A stretch of DNA of 64,000 bases, from the NCBI GenBank assembly GCA_964616825.1, contig CAZTSX010000001.1, positions 1-64,000 of the forward strand. The letters run 5' to 3'. A program made the translations under genes and the position numbers. The DNA is from QYOJ01 sp964616825. Its GTDB lineage: Bacteria; Bacteroidota; Bacteroidia; Bacteroidales; FEN-979. This document shows, piece after piece, positions 27,801 through 34,586 of the stretch (the stretch's first letter is position 1; the number at the start of each line of letters is the position of its first letter). The notes under the pieces are model-generated. The model searched no databases and had not been told where the DNA came from. It was given only the letters and a program-made list of their open reading frames with translations.

Positions 27801-28277
27801 GTTGCCGGAAAGGTTGATATTCATGATTGGAATTTCCGAGATGTCAAATTCCTGGATATTCGGATCACTCGGGAGATTGGTTGGCAGCTTGGTTTTGGCT
27901 TTGTCAACCGCATCACGTACCCGTTGCTTTGCTTCCGTAACCTCCAGCCCGGGATTGAACTCGATCACGATCATCGAGTAGTCCTGAATCGAATTGCTGG
28001 TGATGGTCTTGACATCAGCGAGGGATTTGGCTTCCTTCTCAATCGGGCGTGTGACCAGGTTCTCAATGTCTTCAGGAGAGGTTCCGGGATAGGGTGTGGT
28101 GACGATGATCGTTGGGATCACGATCTCAGGAAACTGCTCTTTGGGAATGCTGAAGTAAGATAACAATCCGAGGGCAGTAATGATGACGGTCAGGACATAG
28201 ATACTCGCCCGGTTATCGATAGCCCAGCTGGTAGCAAAGAACTCCTTTAATGGAGCTTTTTCTTTCGTTGATTTCAT
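24894..28277 (-). CDS. RND efflux permease (AcrB/HAE1 type)
   Basis: A 1127-residue inner-membrane proton-driven drug or metabolite exporter. Seen: first membrane helix (ASIYVLTVIITALGLLSYFS), porter domain with YPGTSPEDIENLVTRPIE, the central membrane block with the paired acidic residues in GIIVDDAIVVIENTHR, a second porter domain, and a final membrane block (ILIVEFCDVQKARG, LPALYLI). An extra pair of hydrophobic segments in the middle (around WRRLFISTVVLLVPAMIFYI) is seen in many Bacteroidota RND pumps. Downstream of the fusion protein by nine bases; convergent with tolC. Substrate not readable. Confidence 0.96.
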   Translation of the reverse strand: MKSTKEKAPLKEFFATSWAIDNRASIYVLTVIITALGLLSYFSIPKEQFPEIVIPTIIVTTPYPGTSPEDIENLVTRPIEKEAKSLADVKTITSNSIQDYSMIVIEFNPGLEVTEAKQRVRDAVDKAKTKLPTNLPSDPNIQEFDISEIPIMNINLSGNFDLQRLKKYAEETQDRIEALPQVTRVDIVGALEREIQVDVDMYKMQAASVTFSDLQRAISSENITVSAGTITTYGTKRTIRVAGQFTNPEEIGDIMLKSASGAIVYVKDIADVKDSFKEQESFARFDGNNVITLNVIKKSGLNLLKASDNIKEILEELEQSSFPPGLDVTITGDQSKFTRSTLEELNNTIIIGFILVTLVLMFFMGINSAFFVAMSVPLSIFIAYMIFPGMGFTMNMIVMFGFIFALGIIVDDAIVVIENTHRLHRHEPDIIKAAKKAAGEVFAPILSGTFTTLAPFFPLAFWPGVVGKFMHYLPVTLIITLFASLFVAYIINPVFAVTFMKHEYDAKKYKTRWRRLFISTVVLLVPAMIFYIGGIYWIANMLVIAILLNALYRILLKPAIIKFQTVTLPSIMNFYERSLVFFLRGRNPFYLLYTVIGIFIFTLFLTAVVKPPVLFFPNNEPNSILAYIRMPEGTDQLVTDSVTSLVENRINIVLGEENPDVESIITNVGFGAGQGFFDQSVASNKGKVTVNFVESKDRVGVSTINYLDQIRDRVKHIPGAQISVEKNHMGPPTGRPVNIEISGENLDELITTANAFQNFLDSLEIPGIEQLKSDLVNDKPEIIIDIDRERANRQGISMGQVGNELRTAIYGLEVSKYKEDEDEYPIQVRYAPDQRKNINKIINAKITYRDMNSGILRQIPISSVATLGYEDTYGGIRRKNLKRVITITSEVLSGYTANEVVSAINSSIPGFNMPKGIEISLTGEQEDQAETMDFLMKAMLIAMGIIFFVLITQFKSVSKSLIILSEVIFSIIGVLLGIIIFEMPITIIMTGLGIVALGGIVVRNGILIVEFCDVQKARGLKIRDAIIQAGKVRITPVVLTATATMLGLVPLAVGMNINFITLFTDFNPHIYFGGDNVMFWGPLSWAIIFGLSVATFLTLILLPALYLIDYKMKLRIQRKKFHRSLKK

Positions 28278-28286
28278 TCAGTGTGG

Positions 28287-29399
28287 CTATTGCATGTAAT
28301 CAATGCGCTGACCGTTGTAGAGGTCTTTGTACCCTGCTGTGATGATCAGGTCTTTGTCAGTCAGGCCACTCTCAATCTCAGTCAAGCCGTTGTAAGTGAT
28401 TCCTGTCTTGATATATCTCTTCCGGGCCAACTTTTTCCCATCCTCTTCCACCGCGATGAACACATATTGCCCTTCATCCCGCGACGATTGGACATAGTTC
28501 TGCGGGATGGCAATGGCAGCCGGATTATGGTAATCTTTAATCCGCATAACAGCGATCATATTTGCCCGGTATACCATATGGTTTGTAGGGAGTTCTACTT
28601 CCACCACGAAGGTTCGGTTTGTTGGATCGATGTATTTGGAAGCAAATGTCACTTTGCGATCAAACTCTTCATCAAGGTCGGGCAGATAGACCTGTACCTG
28701 GTCACCCGTGTTGATTTTTGCCGTATATGCCTCGCCTACTTCAGCCACAGCTTTTGCTTTGGAAAAATTAACCACCCGAAAAGCAGGGTAACCTACAGCA
28801 GCCATCTGACCCACTTTGATCGGGATCTCTTCTACGGTTCCATAAATGGGAGATGTAATATTCGACATCTTTATCTGGCCTTTAACTGTAGCAATCTTAT
28901 TTTCGAGCGACTCTTTGTTGTTTTTTGCGGTCATGTACTGGACCTCCGAACCAATCTTTTGATCCCAGAGAGCTTTCTGTTTGTTATACAGGTCGGTCGT
29001 AAAAGCCAACTGTGACTCAAGCTCTTTAAGTGATTGTTTCAAAACTTGTGCATCTAATTCCGCCAGGACCTGTCCTTTTCTGACGTAATCACCCTCTTTC
29101 ACCAGAACGTTGTTAACCACACCTGGTGTTCGCGGACTGACGCCAATATTTTTATTGCCATCAACCCGTCCCTGCACTTCTATGTAATGATTGAAAGGTG
29201 CTTTTGTCAACGTGTCGATGATGACCGTAGTGGCTGGTGCACTCCCTTCCGGATAGATCTGTTTCTCCAGTTTCATGATCCTCATGGAGAGCTGATCCCG
29301 CTCTTTCTTCAGCTGTTCAAGTTTGGCTTGTTTGTCTTCCGATCCACCACAAGCAGCCAGAAAAGCAAGAGCGATTATATAAATAAATGATGTTTTCAT
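28287..29399 (-). CDS. RND periplasmic adaptor (membrane fusion protein), lipoprotein
   Basis: A 370-residue adaptor of the AcrA/HlyD family linking permease and TolC. Seen: lipoprotein signal peptide with lipobox FLAAC (Cys 17), a coiled-coil segment, a biotinyl-lipoyl half (GVVNNVLVKEGDYVRKGQVL), the helical hairpin, the second half (ITSPIYGTVEEIPIKVGQMA) and beta-barrel plus membrane-proximal parts (LTDKDLIITAGYKDLYNGQ). Transcribed from a -7 box at 29442-29449, divergent from the second tetR, with a perfect palindrome between the promoters. Confidence 0.95.
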   Translation of the reverse strand: MKTSFIYIIALAFLAACGGSEDKQAKLEQLKKERDQLSMRIMKLEKQIYPEGSAPATTVIIDTLTKAPFNHYIEVQGRVDGNKNIGVSPRTPGVVNNVLVKEGDYVRKGQVLAELDAQVLKQSLKELESQLAFTTDLYNKQKALWDQKIGSEVQYMTAKNNKESLENKIATVKGQIKMSNITSPIYGTVEEIPIKVGQMAAVGYPAFRVVNFSKAKAVAEVGEAYTAKINTGDQVQVYLPDLDEEFDRKVTFASKYIDPTNRTFVVEVELPTNHMVYRANMIAVMRIKDYHNPAAIAIPQNYVQSSRDEGQYVFIAVEEDGKKLARKRYIKTGITYNGLTEIESGLTDKDLIITAGYKDLYNGQRIDYMQ

Positions 29400-29441
29400 G
29401 CGAAACGCCAGAAACTTGGGTGTGATAATAGTTCAATAACG

Positions 29442-29449
29442 CAAAGATA
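29442..29449 (-). promoter_or_regulatory. -7 box of the MFP-RND operon (TATCTTTG)
   Basis: Exact TAnnTTTG on the minus strand. A TTTG at 29467-29470 (minus) lies 17 bases upstream as a -33 element, so this is one of the best promoters in the window. Confidence 0.65.
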
Positions 29450-29469
29450 CGTCAAAATACAGAACTCAA

Positions 29470-29493
29470 AAACTTTTTCTACGGAAAAAGTTT
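29470..29493. promoter_or_regulatory. Palindromic operator candidate between MFP and tetR
   Basis: Perfect 10-base arms AAACTTTTTC (29470-29479) and GAAAAAGTTT (29484-29493) around a TACG centre. It touches the -33 element of the MFP promoter on one side and the expected -33 region of the tetR promoter on the other. Inferred: the binding site of one or both TetR proteins. A hairpin in RNA is the alternative. Confidence 0.6.
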
Positions 29494-29512
29494 CCAGGGT
29501 TTCTTTTTATGT

Positions 29513-29520
29513 TACATTTG
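29513..29520 (+). promoter_or_regulatory. -7 box of the second tetR (TACATTTG)
   Basis: Exact TAnnTTTG only four bases before the ATG at 29525, so the transcript would be leaderless or nearly so. Confidence 0.55.
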
Positions 29521-29524
29521 TATT

Positions 29525-30145
29525 ATGGATCGGAGAAAAACGATATTGAACCAGGTATTTCCACTATACCAGCGCTATGGGATCAAAAGTGTGACGATGG
29601 ATGATGTAGCAAAGCACCTGGGAATATCCAAAAAGACGTTGTACGAATTTTTTATTGATAAAGAGGATCTGATCAAGCAGGTCCTGATGCAGGACTATGA
29701 CCTGAAATTGCATTCATTTCTTAAGATCGAGCAAAAAAACCTGAATTCCATCGAGGAGCTGTTTGAAGTATACAAAATGATCACTGAGATATTCAAGGAT
29801 TACAATCCATCGGTTGAATATGATGTGAAAAAATACTATCCCTCTCTTTTTATTCAGCTCCGGGAGGTAAAAAGAACCAGGATGTTTGAGCTCTCCAAGA
29901 AAAACATGGAAAAAGGGAAGCGGGATGGATTTTTTCGAAGTGAATTAAATGTATCACTCATCGCTAGACTTCATGTATTCCGGGTGGAAAATCTTCTTGG
30001 AAGTGGTCTTTTTACTGTGGAGGAGCTTACCTCTTTTCGAACCTTTCACGAACTTTTTGTCTATCATCTCTACGGGATACTGAGCCAGCGGGGAAGAGAG
30101 TATATGGATGTAAATTTCAAGAGATTCACAGCGTCACTTCCCTGA
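29525..30145 (+). CDS. TetR/AcrR-family regulator (divergent from MFP-RND)
   Basis: A 206-residue repressor type with an N-terminal HTH (FPLYQRYGIKSVTMDDVAKH, GISKKTLYEFFIDKEDL) and a helical effector domain. It is a paralog of the regulator at 22849, with the same KKYYP and ELNVSLIARLH blocks. It is divergent from the MFP-RND genes across a spacer that carries a perfect palindrome, the classical layout for a local repressor of an efflux operon. The near-leaderless promoter implies low or tightly set expression (inference). Confidence 0.93.
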   Translation: MDRRKTILNQVFPLYQRYGIKSVTMDDVAKHLGISKKTLYEFFIDKEDLIKQVLMQDYDLKLHSFLKIEQKNLNSIEELFEVYKMITEIFKDYNPSVEYDVKKYYPSLFIQLREVKRTRMFELSKKNMEKGKRDGFFRSELNVSLIARLHVFRVENLLGSGLFTVEELTSFRTFHELFVYHLYGILSQRGREYMDVNFKRFTASLP

Positions 30146-30266
30146 TATCATATATAACGACCAACCTTTTATTTTCAATACTTGTCTTTCTGTTAAAAGC
30201 ATGTTCTTTGAATGGGAGAAACTCCTTTTTTATTTATATTTACACGAATAACCCAGTTGCACAGAT

Positions 30267-30818
30267 TTGGAAGAAGAAAAGGAGTTAATCGATCGTTGTC
30301 TGAATCAAGATTCATCCGCACAGGAAGAGTTATACCGGCGTTTTGCTTCCAGGATGTATGGCATCTGCCTTCGTTTTGCAGGAGAAACAGTAGAGGCGCA
30401 GGATCTCTTGCAGGAGGGATTTATCAAAACATTTCAGAAGCTGAAAAGTTATCGTTCCGAAGGTTCCTTTGAGGGATGGATCCGGCGGATCTTCATCAAT
30501 ACTGCCATCAACATAAAAAGGAGAGAGATGAAGTTCAATGTCAACAAAGATATAGATCAGGATCATCACCCTGAAGATGCCGAAGCCGATGCACTATCCA
30601 GACTTTCGCAGCAGGAGTTGTTGGACATGATTCATCAATTACCACTTGGATACCGAACAGTTTTTAACTTATATGTCATTGAGGGATACAAACACCGGGA
30701 AATTGGGAAGATGTTGAAGATCTCTGAAAATACATCAAAATCTCAGCTTTCAGGGGCCAGAAAAAACCTCAGAAGGCTTTTAAACAAACAAGGATATGAC
30801 CACGGAAGAAACCGATAA
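30267..30818 (+). CDS. ECF-type RNA polymerase sigma factor
   Basis: A 183-residue sigma-70 family protein with only regions 2 and 4. Seen: region 2 (YRRFASRMYGICLRFAG then AQDLLQEGFIKTFQKL and FEGWIRRIFINTAIN) and region 4 (LPLGYRTVFNLYVIEGYKHR then EIGKMLKISENTSKSQLSGA). The start is TTG 30267; no better in-frame ATG exists upstream of region 2. Followed, with a 23-base overlap, by a membrane protein that looks like its anti-sigma factor. The signal it senses is unknown. Confidence 0.92.
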   Translation: MEEEKELIDRCLNQDSSAQEELYRRFASRMYGICLRFAGETVEAQDLLQEGFIKTFQKLKSYRSEGSFEGWIRRIFINTAINIKRREMKFNVNKDIDQDHHPEDAEADALSRLSQQELLDMIHQLPLGYRTVFNLYVIEGYKHREIGKMLKISENTSKSQLSGARKNLRRLLNKQGYDHGRNR

Positions 30819-31383
30819 CGGATTCAACCGTCATTTCAGGGAGGTGTTTCGTTCTTATGAGGCTGATCCGCCACCCACGGTATGGAACTCCGTAAAGGAG
30901 CGGCTCTCGGAGCGGTCAGACGGCCGCGAAAGCTGGTTCAAGCCGGAGAGTATCGTTGACTGGTTTCGCCCCGGATATCGACTCTATCCAGCTCTGACCG
31001 TAGTTGCGTTCTTGCTTATATCTTTATTTATCTGGCTGAGTATCAGGAACACCAATCAAATTCATGGAAGTGCAAGAGTCAAAGGAGAAGAGCTTTGCCA
31101 TGGAACCGCATACTTGTTTCATGTGCACGACCATCAGAAACCACTTGATTCTGTGATGTTTTATAAAAAGATGAAGCTGGATTCCAATGGCCGGTATGCC
31201 TTTTCGAAAGTACCTTCAGGCACCTATTTTCTCAGAATTCATGTACATGATGATGCTCCCATGTTTCCGGAATATAAATTTGGATACTATGGAGATCAGC
31301 TATACTGGAACAGAGCATCTCTGATTCATACAGAGTTTCCTGAAGAAGATTACTCTGTCAATATCCCGAAACTGATACCCTGA
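30796..31383 (+). CDS. Probable anti-sigma factor, single-pass membrane protein
   Basis: A 195-residue protein: a cytoplasmic N-terminal part (FNRHFREVFRSYEADPPPTV WNSVKERL-like segment typical of Bacteroidota anti-sigma proteins), one membrane helix (about 67-83, LTVVAFLLISLFIWLSI), and an extracytoplasmic part with the look of a carboxypeptidase-regulatory fold (MKLDSNGRYAFSKVPSGTYF). The overlap with the sigma gene supports translational coupling and a sigma/anti-sigma pair. The outer domain, rich in His (FHVHDHQ, RIHVHDD), could sense a ligand or metal; this is speculative. Confidence 0.65.
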   Translation: MTTEETDNGFNRHFREVFRSYEADPPPTVWNSVKERLSERSDGRESWFKPESIVDWFRPGYRLYPALTVVAFLLISLFIWLSIRNTNQIHGSARVKGEELCHGTAYLFHVHDHQKPLDSVMFYKKMKLDSNGRYAFSKVPSGTYFLRIHVHDDAPMFPEYKFGYYGDQLYWNRASLIHTEFPEEDYSVNIPKLIP

Positions 31384-31392
31384 AACAGGTAT

Positions 31393-31833
31393 TTATTCCG
31401 CAATCCACTCAGCATAAGAAGTGGCGGTTTCCCGTAGTTTCATGGAGAAGAGTGTTACACCGGCGGGTAAAGCGCGTTGGATCCGCTCTGCGAAATCAAG
31501 TAGCAGGTTCTCGCTTGTGGGCTGATAATCAACCACAATCACTTTGGAGAAGGTCTCCCCAAGCTTGTTCAGCTCACCTATATCAAGATCCGAAGGGAGA
31601 ATCAATGCATGGTCCATTCGATCGATAACCTCCTGTTTCATGATGTGTTTCAGCTCGCTGAAATCTATGATCATGCCTCTTTTGGGTGACTGATGACTGG
31701 AGATCGGTGTGCCGGACACGGTTACAGAGAGTTTGTAGGAGTGACCATGAATATTCCTGCAAGGGCCGTCATAACCTTTCAGGGCGTGGGCCGCTTCAAA
31801 CGAAAATTCCTTGGTGATACGGATTGATGCCAT
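31393..31833 (-). CDS. queD: 6-carboxytetrahydropterin synthase (QueD/PTPS family)
   Basis: A 146-residue enzyme that converts 7,8-dihydroneopterin triphosphate to 6-carboxytetrahydropterin in queuosine synthesis. Seen: zinc ligands H16 (FEAAHAL), H29 and H31 (NIHGHSY), the active-site Cys C25 (GPCRN) and GMIIDFSELK. FolE, at 46314, makes its substrate from GTP. ATG 31833 is set by a -7 box at 31852-31859. Odd: the loop before GMIIDF carries SSHQSPK, encoded by two units of the GTCACCA-type heptamer, about five residues longer than usual. The related PTPS reaction cannot be fully excluded. Confidence 0.9.
   Translation of the reverse strand: MASIRITKEFSFEAAHALKGYDGPCRNIHGHSYKLSVTVSGTPISSHQSPKRGMIIDFSELKHIMKQEVIDRMDHALILPSDLDIGELNKLGETFSKVIVVDYQPTSENLLLDFAERIQRALPAGVTLFSMKLRETATSYAEWIAE
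31684..31700 (-). repeat. Short GTCACCA-family heptamer array inside queD
   Basis: On the plus strand GGGTGAC, TGATGAC, TGG, i.e. 2.4 units of TGGTGAC, the reverse complement of GTCACCA. It encodes SSHQSP in a variable loop, the same peptide as the longer array in the NifS domain. Confidence 0.55.
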
Positions 31834-31851
31834 GATATTACGTTTGAGACT

Positions 31852-31859
31852 CAAATTTA
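31852..31859 (-). promoter_or_regulatory. -7 box of queD (TAAATTTG)
   Basis: Exact TAnnTTTG on the minus strand, 18 bases before ATG 31833. Confidence 0.5.
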
Positions 31860-31880
31860 CAATTTTATTTTTTACCCAAC

Positions 31881-31932
31881 TCAATCGCTCACCACCTCAC
31901 AATTGCCGCGTCGCTTCGCTCCTCGCAATGAC
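31881..31932 (-). repeat. 8-base array remnant plus REP-like element, copy 2
   Basis: TCAATCGC, TCACCACC, TCACAATT (31881-31904) resembles the 8-base array at 24843. It runs into the REP-like element at 31901-31932, whose minus strand begins GTCATTGCGAGGAGCG. It sits eight bases beyond the mntP stop. Confidence 0.75.
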
Positions 31933-31940
31933 AATACTTC

Positions 31941-32501
31941 CTAGGTTAATATTCCAAGGTGATCGAGAACGATCTTTGCACCGATCAGGATCAGGACTAC
32001 GCCTCCGATACGTTCGGCCCATCTGGCTGACAAAAAAGTTGTTCTTTCCGTCAATTTAGCCCCGACAATAGTTACGAGGAAAGTAACGATGAAGATAACT
32101 ACCGCGGCTTTTACAATGTTCACTTCAATAAATCCGAAACTTAGACCGGTAATCAGAGCATCAATACTGGTGGCAACAGAGAGCGTGATCAGAAGAGATG
32201 TTTTAAGGGTATGAGAGATTGGTCGTTGTTGCTGGAGGAAAGATTGTACGATCATTTTCCCTCCGATAAAGGTGAGCAGACCAAAAGCAATCCAATGATC
32301 CACAGCCGCGATCAGCTCTTTCAGGGAATCACCGACAAACCATCCTATCACAGGCATTAATGCCTGGAAAAGACTAAAAAAGATGGCTATCTTCAGGATC
32401 TCTCGCCATGATTGACGACGGTTAATACTGATACCAACTGCAACAGCGAAACAGTCCATGGAGAGACCCAGGGCGATCAGAATTAGTTCAAATAGATTCA
32501 A
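31941..32501 (-). CDS. mntP: MntP-family manganese efflux pump
   Basis: A 186-residue membrane protein with about six helices that exports Mn2+ from the cytoplasm. Seen: LGLSMDCFAVAVG with the conserved Asp in helix 1, and a second half with ATSIDALITGLSFGF, the inverted repeat typical of the family. The start is TTG 32501: an in-frame stop lies two codons upstream, and MNLFELILIALGLSMD matches the normal N-terminus. The TTG falls inside a heptamer array (32497-32517). REP-like elements lie on both sides in opposite orientation. Confidence 0.92.
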   Translation of the reverse strand: MNLFELILIALGLSMDCFAVAVGISINRRQSWREILKIAIFFSLFQALMPVIGWFVGDSLKELIAAVDHWIAFGLLTFIGGKMIVQSFLQQQRPISHTLKTSLLITLSVATSIDALITGLSFGFIEVNIVKAAVVIFIVTFLVTIVGAKLTERTTFLSARWAERIGGVVLILIGAKIVLDHLGILT

Positions 32502-32517
32502 GACTCAAAGTTCAAGG
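32497..32517 (-). repeat. Three TTCAAGA-type heptamers over the mntP start codon
   Basis: TTCAAGA, CTCAAAG, TTCAAGG in tandem. The TTG start codon of mntP (32499-32501, minus) lies in the first unit. Confidence 0.6.
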
Positions 32518-32545
32518 CGTCAGATTACAATATCCTATTATCATT

Positions 32546-32576
32546 GTCATTGCGAGGAGTGTAACGACGAAGCAAC
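32546..32576 (+). repeat. REP-like interspersed element, copy 3
   Basis: Starts GTCATTGCGAGGAGTG and ends GACGAAGCAAC. It is the inverted partner of the copy at 31901-31932 across mntP, and matches the in-gene copy at 13980-14030 at both ends. Confidence 0.75.
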
Positions 32577-32581
32577 AGTTA

Positions 32582-33043
32582 TCAAGCAAATATCATCTCA
32601 ACGATCTCTTCCAGGTATCTGGAATCGACTTCATCGAACGAATTTAGTTTCTTACTGTCAACATCCAATACTCCGATGATCGCTCCGGTACAATCCTTAA
32701 CCGGAACTACGATTTCAGAGTTAGTACGGGAGTCACAGGCAATGTGGCCGGGGAACTTATGGACATCAGGAACCACGATACTCTTTTCCTGGTTGATTCC
32801 GGCCCAGCAGACACCTGATCCTTTTTGAAGAACCTGGCAAGCTAAAGGGCCCTGGTAATTTCTTACTGTCAGTTCGCCCTTATTCAGAAAATAGAAACCT
32901 GTCCAGAAGAAATATTCGAACTTATGATGAAGGAGAGCTATGATGGTTGCCATTCTTGCATCCGGATCAGATGTTCTGGTTAACAGCTCGTTTAACTGCT
33001 CTATTATTCGCTGGTAGCGCTCGGTTTTTTTGTTGTGATCCAT
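32582..33043 (-). CDS. msrC: Free methionine-(R)-sulfoxide reductase (GAF-domain, MsrC)
   Basis: A 153-residue GAF-fold enzyme that reduces free methionine-(R)-sulfoxide, an oxidative-stress repair step. Seen: GSGVCWAG and CDSRTNSEIVVPV motifs; cysteines C69, C79 and C103 have spacings of 10 and 24, exactly those of the three cysteines of the E. coli enzyme (84, 94, 118). It follows tryptophanase by 32 bases on the same strand and may share its transcript. A plain signalling GAF domain is unlikely given the Cys pattern. Confidence 0.93.
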   Translation of the reverse strand: MDHNKKTERYQRIIEQLNELLTRTSDPDARMATIIALLHHKFEYFFWTGFYFLNKGELTVRNYQGPLACQVLQKGSGVCWAGINQEKSIVVPDVHKFPGHIACDSRTNSEIVVPVKDCTGAIIGVLDVDSKKLNSFDEVDSRYLEEIVEMIFA

Positions 33044-33075
33044 TTGTTCTATCGCAAGTGGTAAATCATGAAACG

Positions 33076-34449
33076 TTATGCAAGTTCCATCTCTACCGTG
33101 AAGTGCCTCATGATCGGAGCTTCCCGGGTTATGCGTAAGCCTGTTTTGATCTCCTCCCGGTTGTCATAGACATTCTTTAATGCAGCGGCAACGACATCCA
33201 TATGGTTGTTGGTATAAACACGACGTGGAATTGCCAGCCTGACAAATTCCAGAGCAGGATAACGGTTCTCACGTGTAACCGGATCACGATCGGCAACCAA
33301 CGTGCCAATTTCCACGCCCCGGACTCCACCTTCGATGTAAAGCAGGTTGGCCAGGGTTTGTGCCGGGAATTCCTCCTTTGGGATGTGAGGGAAAAATCGT
33401 TTGGCATCAATGAAGATGGCATGGCCTCCAATCGGTTGTTGGATAGGAATCCCGAAATCAAGTAACTGTTGTCCGAGGTACTCCACCTGGTTGATCCGGG
33501 TTTCAAGGAAGTCAAAGGCAATACCTTCATTTAATCCCTGAGCCAGAGCGTTCATGTCGCGTCCCGACATACCTCCGTATGTGATATATCCTTCGAACAT
33601 GATGTTGAACACACTGCACTGACGGAATAACTCCGGATCCCTCATCGCAATGAATCCACCCATGTTCACAATCGCATCTTTCTTGCTGCTCATGGTCATC
33701 ATATCTGCACAGGAAAACATTTCATGCACGATCTCCCGAATAGTTCTGTCCCGATATTCCGGTTCCCGTATCTTGATGAAATAAGCATTCTCGGCAAACC
33801 GGGCAGAGTCAAACAGTACCGGTTTATTGTATTTGTCAGCCAGTTTTCTGACATCGTGCATATTCTTTAACGAAACCGGCTGACCACCGGCCGAGTTATT
33901 GGTCAGGGTAAGAATGATAAATGGCACCTTATCTCCGTATTCCTGTAAAACTTTTTCTAGCTTCTCTGTGTTAACATTCCCTTTGAAAGGATGGATCAGG
34001 GTAGTATCAAAAGCTTCATCAATTGTGCAATCGGTTGTAATTGCCCTCCGAAATTCGATATGCCCCTTTGTCGTATCAAAATGGGAATTTCCCGGAACAA
34101 TATCGCCCTCATTGACCAGGACAGAGAAGAGTACATTTTCAGCAGCCCGTCCCTGGTGAGTTGGCAGAAAATAGGCAAAGCCGGTAATCTCTTCAATTGC
34201 ATCTTTCAGCTTGTAGTATGATGAAGAACCTGCATAGCTTTCATCTCCGGTCATCATTGCTCCCCACTGCTGGTCACTCATGGCGCCAGTTCCCGAATCG
34301 GTTAACAGGTCAATGAAAACATGTTTACTATGCAATTGAAACAGATTGTAGTGGGCATCCCCGATCCATTTTCTCCGCTCTTCACGACTGCTCCTACGGA
34401 TCGATTCAACAACTTTGATTTTGTAAGGTTCAGCAAAAGGTAACTTCAT
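33076..34449 (-). CDS. tnaA: Tryptophanase (tryptophan indole-lyase)
   Basis: A 457-residue PLP enzyme that splits tryptophan to indole, pyruvate and ammonia. Seen: the beta-eliminating lyase framework LLTDSGTGAMSDQQWGAMM, PTHQGRAAEN, and the PLP lysine K257 in MSSKKDAIVNMGG. The closely related tyrosine phenol-lyase has an Arg in a SMERG motif that contacts the phenol; here the same site reads GVEIG, as in tryptophanase. Start ATG 34449 has a -7 box at 34475-34482. It is divergent from ptb-buk, so amino-acid breakdown and acyl-phosphate ATP formation may be coregulated (inference). Confidence 0.92.
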   Translation of the reverse strand: MKLPFAEPYKIKVVESIRRSSREERRKWIGDAHYNLFQLHSKHVFIDLLTDSGTGAMSDQQWGAMMTGDESYAGSSSYYKLKDAIEEITGFAYFLPTHQGRAAENVLFSVLVNEGDIVPGNSHFDTTKGHIEFRRAITTDCTIDEAFDTTLIHPFKGNVNTEKLEKVLQEYGDKVPFIILTLTNNSAGGQPVSLKNMHDVRKLADKYNKPVLFDSARFAENAYFIKIREPEYRDRTIREIVHEMFSCADMMTMSSKKDAIVNMGGFIAMRDPELFRQCSVFNIMFEGYITYGGMSGRDMNALAQGLNEGIAFDFLETRINQVEYLGQQLLDFGIPIQQPIGGHAIFIDAKRFFPHIPKEEFPAQTLANLLYIEGGVRGVEIGTLVADRDPVTRENRYPALEFVRLAIPRRVYTNNHMDVVAAALKNVYDNREEIKTGLRITREAPIMRHFTVEMELA

Positions 34450-34474
34450 AAAACGTCTGTTCGTTTTGACACTG

Positions 34475-34482
34475 CAAAAATA
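34475..34482 (-). promoter_or_regulatory. -7 box of tnaA (TATTTTTG)
   Basis: Exact TAnnTTTG on the minus strand, 25 bases before the ATG. Confidence 0.5.
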
Positions 34483-34537
34483 GATATTTTTTTGATTGAA
34501 ATTCCTCTAACTGCTTGTTCATTATGCAAATTTCATG

Positions 34538-34545
34538 TACGTTTG
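34538..34545 (+). promoter_or_regulatory. -7 box of ptb-buk (TACGTTTG)
   Basis: Exact TAnnTTTG. A TTG at 34515-34517 lies 20 bases upstream as a -33 element. Confidence 0.6.
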
Positions 34546-34586
34546 CTTGCTGAAAAACAACCACTAAATTCCTGGAGGAAAATAGA

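Noticed and set aside
33076..34449. Tyrosine phenol-lyase instead of tryptophanase
   Set aside because: The phenol-contacting Arg motif (SMERG) is replaced by GVEIG, as in tryptophanase.
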